A DNA stretch of 64,000 nt, from the NCBI GenBank assembly GCA_002709405.1, contig PAQV01000095.1, positions 36,265 through 100,264 on the forward strand, read 5' to 3'. The notes below the pieces were generated by a model. That model had not been told where the DNA came from, made no database searches, and was given only the letters and a program-made list of their open reading frames with translations. The translations under genes were made by a program, and so were the position numbers. Below, one piece after another: positions 1 to 7,946 of the stretch. The first letter of the stretch is position 1; each line of letters starts with the position of its first letter. The stretch comes from Paracoccaceae bacterium. Lineage in GTDB: Bacteria; Pseudomonadota; Alphaproteobacteria; Rhodobacterales; Rhodobacteraceae.

Positions 1-861
1 CAGCAGCAGCACGAAGATCCCCTGCCAGACCGTCAGCGGCGTGCCCCAAGCGCCGAACCTCAGCACGCCCAGCAGCGAAAACCCCACGTAGACGGCCACC
101 ATGGCCACGCCCAGGGCGGCGAATAGTTCCAGCACGGTCGAGGACAGGAAGGCCACGCGCAGCACGGCCATGGTGCGCTGGCGCAGCGCCTCGGCCCGGC
201 TGGCGAAATCGGTGATCGCTCGGTCCGAGGCCCCCAGCAGGCGGATGTCCAACATCGCCGACACCCGGTCCATCAGCATGCCGTTGATCGTCCCGATCTC
301 GTCCAGCTGCCGGCGCGAGGCCTCTTCCGCGGCCATGCCCACCAGGGCCATGAACACCGGGATCAGCGGTGCCGCGACCAGCAGGACCAGGGCGGCGGCC
401 CAGGAAAGCCAGGCGGTCAGGGCGATCAGGACCAGAGGTAGGACCATCACCCGGGCCATGGCCACCTGGTAGCGGGTCACCCAGGGGGTCAGCATGGGCA
501 GTTTCTGCACCGCCAGGGCCGCCGTTTCGGCCGAGCTTTCCGGCCCCGGGGCGATCAGCGCCCGGGCCAGCAGGCGTTGCCGGTGATCGGCCACCACCCG
601 GTCGGCCGCATCGAAGAGCCAGGCGCCGGCCAGGTGGTCGAGCCCGGCCCGGATCACTCCGGCTGCAAGGAAGACGGCGGCGGCCAGCAGGCTGGTCTTC
701 AGCCCGGCCCCGTCGATCCAGCCGGCAATGGCCGTGGCAATGGCCGCCGCCTGCACCGGCCACAGCAGCCCGGCCAGCACCGACAGCGCCGAGGCCCGCC
801 GCAGCAGGCCCTGCACCGGGGCAAGCAGGCGCGCGTCCGGGCGCGTGGAGGATCTGGCCAT
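1..861 (-). CDS. cydD: CydD, thiol reductant ABC exporter subunit (N-terminal part)
   Basis: The reading frame runs off the left edge, so only the first 287 residues are present. The product begins MARSSTRPDARLL and consists of hydrophobic helices (about residues 24-45, 55-75, 140-175, 250-287) typical of the membrane half of a type 1 ABC exporter. The segment DEIGTINGMLMDR followed by LDIRLLGAS matches the CydD stretch before the coupling region. The family exports cysteine and glutathione to the periplasm for cytochrome bd assembly, paired with CydC. The ATPase domain and CydC would lie to the left. The start has GGAAAG about 9 bases upstream. It is divergent from the AraC gene. A less specific ABC exporter is possible because the ATPase is not visible. 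Confidence 0.8.
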   Translation of the reverse strand, partial: MARSSTRPDARLLAPVQGLLRRASALSVLAGLLWPVQAAAIATAIAGWIDGAGLKTSLLAAAVFLAAGVIRAGLDHLAGAWLFDAADRVVADHRQRLLARALIAPGPESSAETAALAVQKLPMLTPWVTRYQVAMARVMVLPLVLIALTAWLSWAAALVLLVAAPLIPVFMALVGMAAEEASRRQLDEIGTINGMLMDRVSAMLDIRLLGASDRAITDFASRAEALRQRTMAVLRVAFLSSTVLELFAALGVAMVAVYVGFSLLGVLRFGAWGTPLTVWQGIFVLLL

Positions 862-984
862 GGGGATGTCTTTCCGAAGCGGCAGGGATCGGGGCGACTG
901 TCGATGCAGGGCCCGCGGACGAAAAGGCGTCATCTTACCGCGCCCAGGGACGCACGCGGCCTTGGGTCCGCAGGCCCGATGGAT

Positions 985-998
985 TGACAAGCCTGTCA
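985..998. promoter_or_regulatory. Inverted repeat TGACA-AGCC-TGTCA upstream of the AraC gene
   Basis: A perfect 5-bp dyad lies in the 186-bp gap between cydD and the AraC gene. The TTGACA at its left can also be read as a -35 element. Related half-sites (TGTCA at 2141-2145 and TTGACA at 2172-2177) precede the small Cys-rich gene. They may be binding sites for the AraC product, but this is inference. Confidence 0.35.
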
Positions 999-1047
999 CC
1001 CGGGTTCCAGTCTTGGAAAACTTGACCGGACCCGGAACACCGCCCCG

Positions 1048-2097
1048 ATGCGCACCGACACCCTGCTTGATCCCGGGACCCTGCCCGACGACCATCCCGC
1101 CCTGGTGCCCGATCTGTGGGTGCGGGCGATGCTGGATATGCCCGAGGTCACGCCGGAAATCGGGGCAAGTGCGCTGGTTGCGGCCGGCCTGGCCCCGGCC
1201 TTGCCCATGGATGGCCCGCTCAAGCTGACCCAGGCCCATGAATCGGTGATCATGCACCACCTGGCCGAAACCCTGGAGGACGCCGCCTTTGGCGCGCGCG
1301 CGGGCATCAGCCATGATCCCAAACGGGGCACGATCCTGACCTACATGATCTTTGCCTCGGCCACGCTGGGCGACATGCTGGACCTGGTCACGCGCTATAT
1401 TCCGATCACCCGGTCCAGGTCGCACCTGGACGTGACCCTGAATGCCGACCAGGTCATCGTCCGGCTGGATTTCGACGACGTCATGCTCAGCGAGAACCCG
1501 CAATACGGGGATTTCTCGATCGGCTCGATCCTGAAGACCCTGCGGCTGGCCCGGGGCGGAGACGTGCCGGTCGACTGGGTGTCGGTGGCGACCCCGGCCC
1601 GGTTGCCGCCCGGTGTGCTGGAACAGATCTTCGGCTGCCCGGTGCGGGACGACCGGCGCGACTATGCCGTGTGCCTGCCGCGCAAGGACCTAGAGCTGGC
1701 GATCCCCAGTGCCGATGACGCCTTGCTGACCCATCTGACCGGGTACGGGGACATCCTGCTGGAACGCCGAGAGGTCCATGGTCGCAGCGTCCTGGCCGAG
1801 GTCGAACGGCTGATCCTGGCCCGCCTGTCCTTCGGCGCGCCGGGGCTGCCGGATATTGCCAAGCAGATGGGCTTGAGCCCGCGCACCCTGTCGCGCCACC
1901 TGGACCGCGAGGGCCAAAGCTTTCGCGACGTGCTGGAGCGGCTGCGCTACGACATGGCCCGGCGTTACCTGGCGGACCTGGATCTGCCGCTGGCCGAGGT
2001 GGCCTTCCTGCTGGGCTTTGCCGATCAAAGCGGGTTCGGCACGGCGTTCCGGCGCTGGTCGGGCTATACGCCGGGGCAGTACCGCAAGACCCTGTGA
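1048..2097 (+). CDS. AraC family transcriptional regulator
   Basis: The product has 349 residues. The N-terminal two thirds (about 20-220) looks like the arabinose-binding-like domain of the OruR/ArgR/VirS-type AraC subfamily (SRSHLDVTLNADQV, FGCPVRDDRRDYAVCLPR). The C-terminal 90 residues form the double helix-turn-helix: IAKQMGLSPRTLSRHLDREG, then a second helix ending in FLLGFADQSGFGTAFRRWSGYTP. Such proteins usually activate a nearby catabolic operon when a ligand binds. The likely targets are itself and the downstream Cys-rich protein and thioesterase genes, or cydD, which is divergent. The ATG lacks a strong ribosome site, so the start is uncertain by some codons. Confidence 0.88.
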   Translation: MRTDTLLDPGTLPDDHPALVPDLWVRAMLDMPEVTPEIGASALVAAGLAPALPMDGPLKLTQAHESVIMHHLAETLEDAAFGARAGISHDPKRGTILTYMIFASATLGDMLDLVTRYIPITRSRSHLDVTLNADQVIVRLDFDDVMLSENPQYGDFSIGSILKTLRLARGGDVPVDWVSVATPARLPPGVLEQIFGCPVRDDRRDYAVCLPRKDLELAIPSADDALLTHLTGYGDILLERREVHGRSVLAEVERLILARLSFGAPGLPDIAKQMGLSPRTLSRHLDREGQSFRDVLERLRYDMARRYLADLDLPLAEVAFLLGFADQSGFGTAFRRWSGYTPGQYRKTL

Positions 2098-2233
2098 CCG
2101 GGGCGTTTGCCGGACGAGGGGCGCATCCGTGGGACACGTCTGTCAAATTGCCACGTATGGCCTTGCGCGGATTGACAAAAGGGGGCGGTCTTTGCCAGCC
2201 TGTCCTTCGTCGTCACGCATCGGAATCGGACCC

Positions 2234-2410
2234 ATGGACATCGACCGCAGCCTGCCTCGGAATGATCATTCGCAAAAGCTTGTCACCCAGCTGAATGAAA
2301 TCTACGGGCCGTGCGTCGGGTGCAAGGAATGCGACGGGCTGTGCCAGGCCCTGATCGACGCGCTGATGCTGCCCGACATGATCGTCCGCACCCGCGCCTC
2401 CGAGATGTAA
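2234..2410 (+). CDS. Small Cys-rich protein, function unknown
   Basis: This 58-residue protein begins MDIDRSLPRNDHSQ. Residues 27-36 hold the cluster CVGCKECDGLC, that is CxxCxxC followed by a fourth Cys four positions on. The spacing suggests binding of zinc or an Fe-S cluster. It has no signal peptide or membrane segment. It lies 136 bp after the AraC gene and 76 bp before a hot-dog thioesterase on the same strand, so the three may be co-expressed. I do not recognise a named family. The Cys pattern and its place upstream of a ribosome site and thioesterase support a real gene. Confidence 0.6.
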   Translation: MDIDRSLPRNDHSQKLVTQLNEIYGPCVGCKECDGLCQALIDALMLPDMIVRTRASEM

Positions 2411-2486
2411 GGCCGGCGGGGTGCAAGGCCAGGGGCGCTTGCGTGTGCCGGGGGCTGTTTCGCGTCCCCAGGAAGAAAGAGACCAC

Positions 2487-2936
2487 ATGTCCCAGCCGGA
2501 TGACGCCGCCTTCACCCACGAAATCCGTGTCGGCTGGGGCGATTGCGACCCGGCGCGCATTGCCTACACAGGGCACATCCCCGGCTGGGCCCTGCAGGCC
2601 ATCGACGCCTGGTGGGAGGCGCACCTGGACGGGGACGGCTGGTTCCAGATGGAACTCGACCGGGGCTATGGCACGCCCTTCGTGAACCTGACGATGGATT
2701 TCACCTCTCCGATCACGCCGCGCCACAGGCTGGTGTGCCGGGTGTGGCCCGTGGCCTTGGGGACGACCTCGGTCGCGTTCCGGGTGGTGGGCTCGCAGGA
2801 CGGGGTGCAATGTTTCACCGGGCGCTTCGTGTCGGTCTTCATGAAGGCCGGGGATTTCCGGCCGGTGCCGGCCCCGGACGAGGCGCGGGCACTGGTGGAG
2901 CGGTATATTCGGCCCGACATCCCCGAGGCCGGTTAG
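2487..2936 (+). CDS. Hot-dog acyl-CoA thioesterase (4-hydroxybenzoyl-CoA thioesterase-like)
   Basis: The product has 149 residues, the usual length of a single hot-dog domain. WGDCDPARIAYTGHIPGWAL near the N-terminus matches the 4HBT active-site loop, in which the Asp of DCDPA is the catalytic residue. PFVNLTMDFTSPI and DRLVCR-like strands complete the fold. It should hydrolyse an aryl- or acyl-CoA ester in the cytoplasm. The start has a strong GGAAGAAAGAGA ribosome site. The preceding AraC and Cys-rich genes suggest an aromatic or acyl-CoA catabolic role, but the substrate cannot be read from sequence. Confidence 0.85.
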   Translation: MSQPDDAAFTHEIRVGWGDCDPARIAYTGHIPGWALQAIDAWWEAHLDGDGWFQMELDRGYGTPFVNLTMDFTSPITPRHRLVCRVWPVALGTTSVAFRVVGSQDGVQCFTGRFVSVFMKAGDFRPVPAPDEARALVERYIRPDIPEAG

Positions 2937-2999
2937 GCGGAGAGGGCGGATCCTGCGCGGCGCAGATGTCTGCTGCGTCGCGCAGGATCCGCGCCGATG

Positions 3000-4199
3000 T
3001 CAGAGGGGATCGCGCAGCCAGTCCGGGGCAAAGGTGATGGCCGAGAGGCCGGCAAAGCGGGCCACCCGGTCAAGTTCCGCGTCCAGCCGGGCCTGCCGGC
3101 CCTTGCCCCAGGTCACGCCCCGTTCCGGCCACAGCGCCGTGACCCGCAGGGTGTCGCTGTCGCGGTCCGCCTTCATGTCGATCCGCCCCACCAGCCGGTC
3201 GCCTTCCAGCAGGGGGAAGACGTAGTAGCCGTAGGTGCGCTTGGGCGCGGGCACGAAGATCTCGATCCTGTAGTGAAAGCCGAAGAGCCGTTCGGCCCGG
3301 GCCCGGTCGCGCAGGGCCGGGTCGAAGGGCGACAGCACCCGCAGGCGGCCGGTGGGGGCGGGGGGCTGTTCGTCGAGCGTTTCGGGGCGCAGGATGACCT
3401 TGCGCTCGACCCCGTTTGCGCAGGCGACCAGTGCGGGCACGACCCGGCCCGCCGCCGTTTCGCGGGCGACCCAGGCCTTGGCCTCGTCCGGCGACACCGT
3501 GTCCCAGAACGCGGCAAGTTCCCCCGAGGTCGCGAACCCCAGCCGGTCCAGTGCCGCATTGCACAGCCAGTCGACCGTCTCTTCCGGGTCGGGGCGGTGA
3601 CCGCGCAGGGTGTCCTCGATCACCCGTTCGGTCAGGTCATAGCGCTTCTGGAACCCGTCCCGCCCGATCACCGTCAGCGCCCCCGACCGCCACAGGAATT
3701 CCAGCGCCGTCTTCGAGGGATGCCAATCCCACCACCCGGTCGAGCCCTTCTTTTCATCGCCGCCCAGGTCGCTGGACCCGCAGGGCCCGTGATCGCGGAT
3801 GTGGCGCAGGACGCTGTCGAATTCGGCTTCGAAATCATGCTTGTGCCAGTTGCGCCAGCGCGCGGGCAGGCGTTCGGCATCGCGGGCGAAGCGCAGCTGC
3901 CAATGGGGGTAAAAGCTCATCGGGATGACCGCCGCGTCATGGGTCCAGTGTTCGAACAGCCCCCCGGCGGCATAAAGCTGGGTCAGGTGTTTCGGCCGGT
4001 AGGCCGGGCGCCGGGCAAACAGGATCATGTCATGGGCGCGGGCCAGCGTGTTCACGCTGTCCAGCTGCACGAAGCCCAGCCGATCGATCAGCCCGGCCAG
4101 GTCCGCGCCCTTGCCGGGGCCGGAGGGCGGCTCGGCCAGGGCGTGCCGGTCCAGGAACAGCGCCCGCGCGGTGCGGTTGTCCAGCCGCGGCAGGCTCAT
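3000..4199 (-). CDS. ycaQ: YcaQ/AlkZ-like DNA glycosylase (HTH_42, winged-helix)
   Basis: The product has 399 residues, as usual for the AlkZ-like (formerly DUF1006) family of winged-helix DNA glycosylases that excise alkylated or crosslinked bases. The segment FVQLDSVNTLARAHDMILFAR holds the QxD catalytic motif (Gln-Leu-Asp), the variant of the YcaQ/AlkX branch rather than the QxQ of AlkZ. LFEHWTHDAAVIPMSFYPHW and the C-terminal RTYGYYVFPLLEGDRLVGRIDMKADR are other family blocks. The gene follows the LacI regulator by 7 bp on the same strand, probably in one transcript. The ATG lacks a clear ribosome site, consistent with translation coupled to the upstream gene. Confidence 0.85.
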   Translation of the reverse strand: MSLPRLDNRTARALFLDRHALAEPPSGPGKGADLAGLIDRLGFVQLDSVNTLARAHDMILFARRPAYRPKHLTQLYAAGGLFEHWTHDAAVIPMSFYPHWQLRFARDAERLPARWRNWHKHDFEAEFDSVLRHIRDHGPCGSSDLGGDEKKGSTGWWDWHPSKTALEFLWRSGALTVIGRDGFQKRYDLTERVIEDTLRGHRPDPEETVDWLCNAALDRLGFATSGELAAFWDTVSPDEAKAWVARETAAGRVVPALVACANGVERKVILRPETLDEQPPAPTGRLRVLSPFDPALRDRARAERLFGFHYRIEIFVPAPKRTYGYYVFPLLEGDRLVGRIDMKADRDSDTLRVTALWPERGVTWGKGRQARLDAELDRVARFAGLSAITFAPDWLRDPL

Positions 4200-4206
4200 G
4201 CCCGGA

Positions 4207-5235
4207 TCACCCGGTGCCGCGCCGTTTCAGCGTGTCGCCGTAGGAAATCGTGGGGGTCAGGGTGATCTGGTTGTCGCAGTCCACCGCCGGTTCGGCCAGC
4301 CGGTTCACGATGATCTCGGCGGCGGCCCGGCCAATTTCGGTCCGGCAGGCGTCCATCGTCGCCAGCTTGCGCGGCAAGCCTTGCAGCAATTCCACCCCGT
4401 TGAACCCGGCCAGGCCGATCTGGCCCGGCACGTCGATGCCCTGGTCCAGCAGGTACAGCAGCCCGCCGGCCCCGATCATGTCATTTGAATAATAGAGGAA
4501 ATCCAGTTCGGGCGAGCGTTCCAGCATGGCGGCCGTCATCTCGCGGCCCTTCAGCAGGGCGGACCCGCCGGAATAGAAATCGCGGTCCTCTATCTCGATG
4601 CCCGACTTGGCCAGCACCTCGGTGAAGCCCTCGAACCGTTTCCGCGCCCGGTGGTCCAGGGGCATCTTGGTGCCCATAAACCCGATATGCTGGTAGCCGG
4701 CCTTGAGGATGGCCTTGGCCATCTCGCGCCCCGCCCGCCGGTGGGAAATGCCGACCATCGCGTCGACTGGCTTGCCGTCGGTGTCCATGATCTCGACCAC
4801 GGGGATGCCTGCCGCTTCCATCATCGCGCGCGCGGCATCGGAATGTTCCAGCCCGGCGATGATCACCCCGGACGGCCGCCAGGACAGCATTTCGTACAGA
4901 ACCCGTTCCTCTTTCTCGGGCATGTAGTCGGTCACGCCGACGACGGGCTGCAGCTCGGTGTCCTCCAAAACCTCATTGATGCCGGTCAGGACCTCGGGGA
5001 AGACCATGTTCTTGAGAGACGGGATGATCACCGCGACCAGGTTGACGCGGGACGACGCCAGCGCGCCGGCGATCTTGTTGGGCACATAGCCCAGCTCCTT
5101 GGCGGCGGCGAGCACCTTTTCGCGGGTCGCCTCCGACACATCCCCCCGTTTGCGCAGCACCCGGCTGACGGTCATTTCGGACACGCCCGAGGCCTCGGAG
5201 ACATCGCGGAGCGTGAGCGGGCGTTTTGGGTCCAT
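4207..5235 (-). CDS. LacI family transcriptional regulator (GntR/gluconate-type)
   Basis: The product has 342 residues. The N-terminal helix-turn-helix LRDVSEASGVSEMTVSRVLR and hinge helix NKIAGALASSRVNLVAVIIP are those of LacI repressors, followed by a periplasmic-binding-protein-like sensor domain to the C-terminus. The sequence resembles the gluconate-operon repressors of the family more than purine or lactose repressors. No sugar operon is adjacent: the only co-oriented neighbour is the glycosylase 7 bp downstream. A GTG two codons upstream (5241) has a better spaced AAGGAA site, so the true start may be there. Confidence 0.88.
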   Translation of the reverse strand: MDPKRPLTLRDVSEASGVSEMTVSRVLRKRGDVSEATREKVLAAAKELGYVPNKIAGALASSRVNLVAVIIPSLKNMVFPEVLTGINEVLEDTELQPVVGVTDYMPEKEERVLYEMLSWRPSGVIIAGLEHSDAARAMMEAAGIPVVEIMDTDGKPVDAMVGISHRRAGREMAKAILKAGYQHIGFMGTKMPLDHRARKRFEGFTEVLAKSGIEIEDRDFYSGGSALLKGREMTAAMLERSPELDFLYYSNDMIGAGGLLYLLDQGIDVPGQIGLAGFNGVELLQGLPRKLATMDACRTEIGRAAAEIIVNRLAEPAVDCDNQITLTPTISYGDTLKRRGTG

Positions 5236-5356
5236 CGACACGGGCGCGGTTCCTTCTTGGTTGTTATGGCACGAGGCTAGCGCAAACGGCCGCGCCTGTT
5301 CAACAACGCGAAGGGCGGTGACAAGGATGAGCGGACGGTCTAAGACAGGCACCGGC

Positions 5357-5433
5357 GGTCCCGTGGCTCAACTGGATAGAGCAGCCCCCTCCTAAGGGGC
5401 AGGTTACAGGTTCGAATCCTGTCGGGATCACCA
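5357..5433 (+). tRNA. tRNA-Arg (anticodon CCT)
   Basis: A complete cloverleaf can be drawn. The acceptor stem pairs GGTCCCG with CGGGATC (one G-T), the D stem pairs GCTC with GAGC, the anticodon stem GCCCC/GGGGC encloses CTCCTAA with anticodon CCT at 5391-5393, and the T stem ACAGG/CCTGT encloses TTCGAAT. The CCA end is encoded. It reads AGG codons. No integrase or att-like direct repeat is seen next to it. Confidence 0.96.
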
Positions 5434-5579
5434 CCTTTTCCCATGGTCTGTGTGATGGGGCGCTGACAGGCGCTTTGGGGCGGGCTGAGCAATTCTCAGC
5501 CGCTTGAGGGATGGCGGGCATTGCCCGGCGCCGGCGCGGGCGGGCAGTATCTTTGGGCGTCACGTCAAGGGGATAGGCA

Positions 5580-6125
5580 ATGCACAGCGTGGATACGGGC
5601 CTGTTGGTCATGGATTTTCAGACCGGCATTGCCGAGACCGAGGCGGCGCGGCCGTCCATCGCGGCGGCGGCCGAGGCCTTGGCGAAGGCGCGGGCGGCGG
5701 GGATGGCGGTGTTTTTCGTCAAGGTCGGGTTTCGGCCCGGCCATCCCGAGATCTGTCCCGAAGGCACCCAGTTCAGCGCGATCCGGGCGGCCGGCCGGCT
5801 GGTCGAGCCGGACATCATCCCCGAGGTCGCGCCCTTGCCGTCTGAACCGGTGGTGACCAAGCACCGGATTTCTGCCCTGGCCGAAACCGAGCTGCCGACG
5901 CTGTTGCGGGCACAGGGGGTGCGGCACTTGGTGATGGCGGGCATTTCGACCAGCGGGGTGATCCTGTCGACGACACGGGCGGCGGCTGACCTGGATTTCC
6001 GGATCACCATCCTGGCGGATGCGGTGCACGATCCGGATCCCGAGATCCATGCGTTCCTGCTGGAGCGGATCCTGCCGAAGCAGGCGATGATCACGACCGT
6101 GGCCGGGTTCTTCGGCGGGGCCTGA
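5580..6125 (+). CDS. Isochorismatase-fold protein lacking the catalytic Cys
   Basis: The product has 181 residues with the isochorismatase/cysteine hydrolase fold. Asp12 (LVMDFQTG) and Lys94 (VVTKHRISA) of the usual Asp-Lys-Cys triad are present. The Cys position is occupied by Val127 in GISTSGVILSTTR. A subgroup of the family has this TSGV form, so it may not be a degenerate gene, but Cys-based amide hydrolysis seems excluded. The gene stands alone after tRNA-Arg. A short hairpin (CCGGGC-AAC-GCCCGG) follows the stop. Substrate unknown. Confidence 0.82.
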   Translation: MHSVDTGLLVMDFQTGIAETEAARPSIAAAAEALAKARAAGMAVFFVKVGFRPGHPEICPEGTQFSAIRAAGRLVEPDIIPEVAPLPSEPVVTKHRISALAETELPTLLRAQGVRHLVMAGISTSGVILSTTRAAADLDFRITILADAVHDPDPEIHAFLLERILPKQAMITTVAGFFGGA

Positions 6126-6485
6126 TCGGTTGTGACGCGGGCTGGCCGGGCAACGCCCGGTGTACTTGGCAGCTGTTAACGCGACGGGTCGATACACTGG
6201 ACCCGATCGATCCTTCGGCGGACCCGTCCGCTGACGCAACGCAGGATAATGGGAGCCCCTGGCAAGGGTCTTCTCTGACGACGTCCGAGGGGCGGGGTGA
6301 CGCCCGGTCCCGTATCCGATTGGCGGCGCCGCCCTCTACTTTCATCACCTGGTCTATATAAAACCGCCCCGGCCAGACAGGTCGCGGCGGATACTTGGCG
6401 TGGCCCGGCGGCAAAGATGGGTCGAAACGACCCATCCTACGCCCAAACCGGATGTAGGATGGGTTGTTTCAACCCATCGCGTCGA
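6126..6485. other. 360-bp intergenic region without a gene
   Basis: I see no credible coding frame. It begins with a weak hairpin after the isochorismatase-fold gene and ends with the palindromic repeat at 6416-6478, which abuts the stop codon of the minus-strand amidase. Convergent genes flank it. Confidence 0.6.
6416..6478. repeat. Dispersed palindromic repeat, copy 1 (double unit)
   Basis: Two inverted units face each other. Each unit is itself a hairpin of the form ATGGGTYGAAACRACCCAT followed by CCTAC. The left unit reads GGGTCGAAACGACCC and the right unit, on the other strand, GGGTTGAAACAACCC; a 13-bp spacer lies between. The compensatory C-G/T-A change keeps pairing, as expected of a structured element. 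Further copies are at 32457-32517 and 61367-61395. The copy sits between convergent genes and could act as a terminator. Confidence 0.85.
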
Positions 6486-7766
6486 TCAGGCCGCCGCGGC
6501 CAGCGCGCCCGAAAACACCTGGCCCGCCAGCTTGGCCACGGCGATCGCCCGGCGATCCTCGTAGCGCCGGGCCACGAAGGACACCCCGATGGGCATCCCC
6601 GCCGGCCCCACCAGCCCCGGGGCCGACACCACCGGCACCTGCAGCACCGTCCACATCGAGTTCATCGACGCATTCCCGGTCGAGGTCAGCCCCACCGGCG
6701 CCTCGGACGTGGCACTGGGCGTCATCACGATGTCATAGCCGCTGGCCAGGTCATCGAAGATCCCCCGGCATTCATCCGCCAGCCGGTAGGCCGCGCGCAG
6801 GCTGTCGGGCGTTTCGCCCTTGCGGTTTTCCACCTTGGCCACGAATTCGTCGTGGATGCCCTCGGTCGTCAGCACCTCGTTCAGCACCGCCGACCGGCCC
6901 TCGCAATCCAGGATCGAGGCATGGGCCGCATGGATCTTGTCGAACGGGCCGGGCAGCACCAGCTCGCTCACGCTGGCCCCGGCGGCCTCCAGCAGGCTTG
7001 CGGCCTGGTCCATCGCCGCAACCACCGAAGGCTCGCATTGTTCCCAGGTCGGCGTCCTGGTGAACCCGATCTTCAGGCCCGACAGGCTGACCGGCAGGTC
7101 CGCCAGCGCAAAGAACCCGAAGACATCGGCCAGCATCCCGAAATCGTCCGCGTCGCGGGCATAAAGCCCCAGCGTGTCGCAGGTGGCCGAGTACATCTTC
7201 AGCCCTTCGCGGCTGATCGCGTTCCAGGTGGGCTTCCATCCGAATACGCCGTTGTAGCTGGCCGGCCGGATGGTCGACCCGCCTGTCTGTGTCCCCAGCG
7301 CCAGCGAGGCCATCCCCGCGGCCACCGCCGCCCCCGATCCCGACGACGACCCGCCGGGCGTGCGCGTCAGGTCCAGCGGGTTGCGCGTTTTCGACCCCCG
7401 GGACGTGAAGGCGAATTCGGTTGTCACCGTCTTGCCCACGATCAGCGCCCCGGCATGGCGCAGCGTATCGACACAGGCCGCGTCCACGCCCGGCTGGCTG
7501 CCCAGATAACGGGCAGAGTTGTGCTGTGTCGGCATGTCCTTGGTGTTGATCACGTCCTTCACGCCCACCGGCACGCCGTGCAGCGGGCCGCGCTCGGGCC
7601 GGGCGTCCAGCTCGGCGGCCTGGGCCCGGACGGCCTCGGCATCGAAATGCGCCCAGGCCTGCACGTCCTCTTCACGCTGTTCGATCATGGAAATAACGGC
7701 TTCCGCGGTTTCAGAGGCGGACAGGCCGGCCGCGCGGATGGCGCTGGCGGTCAGGGTATCGGACAT
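6486..7766 (-). CDS. Amidase signature family protein
   Basis: The product has 426 residues. The Ser-cisSer-Lys triad is visible: Lys70 in GVPVGVKDVINT, Ser140 in TPGGSSSGSG and Ser164 in GTQTGGSTIRPA, with the usual 24-residue spacing between the serines. The family hydrolyses carboxamides to acid and ammonia. It is divergent from the polyamine-type binding protein, so its substrate may be an amide taken up by that importer. The start was placed at MSDTLTAS because GGAG lies 6 bases upstream. An in-frame ATG 13 codons earlier has no ribosome site. A second amidase of this family lies at 22.7 kb. Confidence 0.88.
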   Translation of the reverse strand: MSDTLTASAIRAAGLSASETAEAVISMIEQREEDVQAWAHFDAEAVRAQAAELDARPERGPLHGVPVGVKDVINTKDMPTQHNSARYLGSQPGVDAACVDTLRHAGALIVGKTVTTEFAFTSRGSKTRNPLDLTRTPGGSSSGSGAAVAAGMASLALGTQTGGSTIRPASYNGVFGWKPTWNAISREGLKMYSATCDTLGLYARDADDFGMLADVFGFFALADLPVSLSGLKIGFTRTPTWEQCEPSVVAAMDQAASLLEAAGASVSELVLPGPFDKIHAAHASILDCEGRSAVLNEVLTTEGIHDEFVAKVENRKGETPDSLRAAYRLADECRGIFDDLASGYDIVMTPSATSEAPVGLTSTGNASMNSMWTVLQVPVVSAPGLVGPAGMPIGVSFVARRYEDRRAIAVAKLAGQVFSGALAAAA

Positions 7767-7829
7767 CTTGAACTCCGTCTTTGGATGTTGCGGCGAAGAT
7801 GACATGCATTTGCCGATGCTGCGCCGCAG

Positions 7830-7865
7830 CTTTCTTCAGCGCGGCTGTGAGATTTCTTCATTTGT
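7830..7865 (+). promoter_or_regulatory. Leader motif upstream of the ABC binding protein (copy 1 of 2)
   Basis: The pattern is CTTTCTTCA, 7 unrelated bases, then TGTGAGATTTCTTCATTTGT. The same pattern with the same spacing recurs at 10264-10299 before the permease genes. TTTCYTCA appears twice in each copy, and TGAG-ATTTC-YTCA forms a short dyad. This is best read as an operator or shared promoter element co-regulating the split importer. Confidence 0.65.
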
Positions 7866-7946
7866 TGGAAAAGCCCTGCGTACCGGAAGCTGGATCCCGT
7901 CGACGCCCACACTCGTTTTTGCCGAACCTCCACGAAGGATCCGTAC

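Noticed and set aside
5357..5433. tRNA-Arg as an integration site of a mobile element
   Set aside because: No integrase, no repeat of the tRNA 3' end and no change in gene type nearby; flanking genes look chromosomal.
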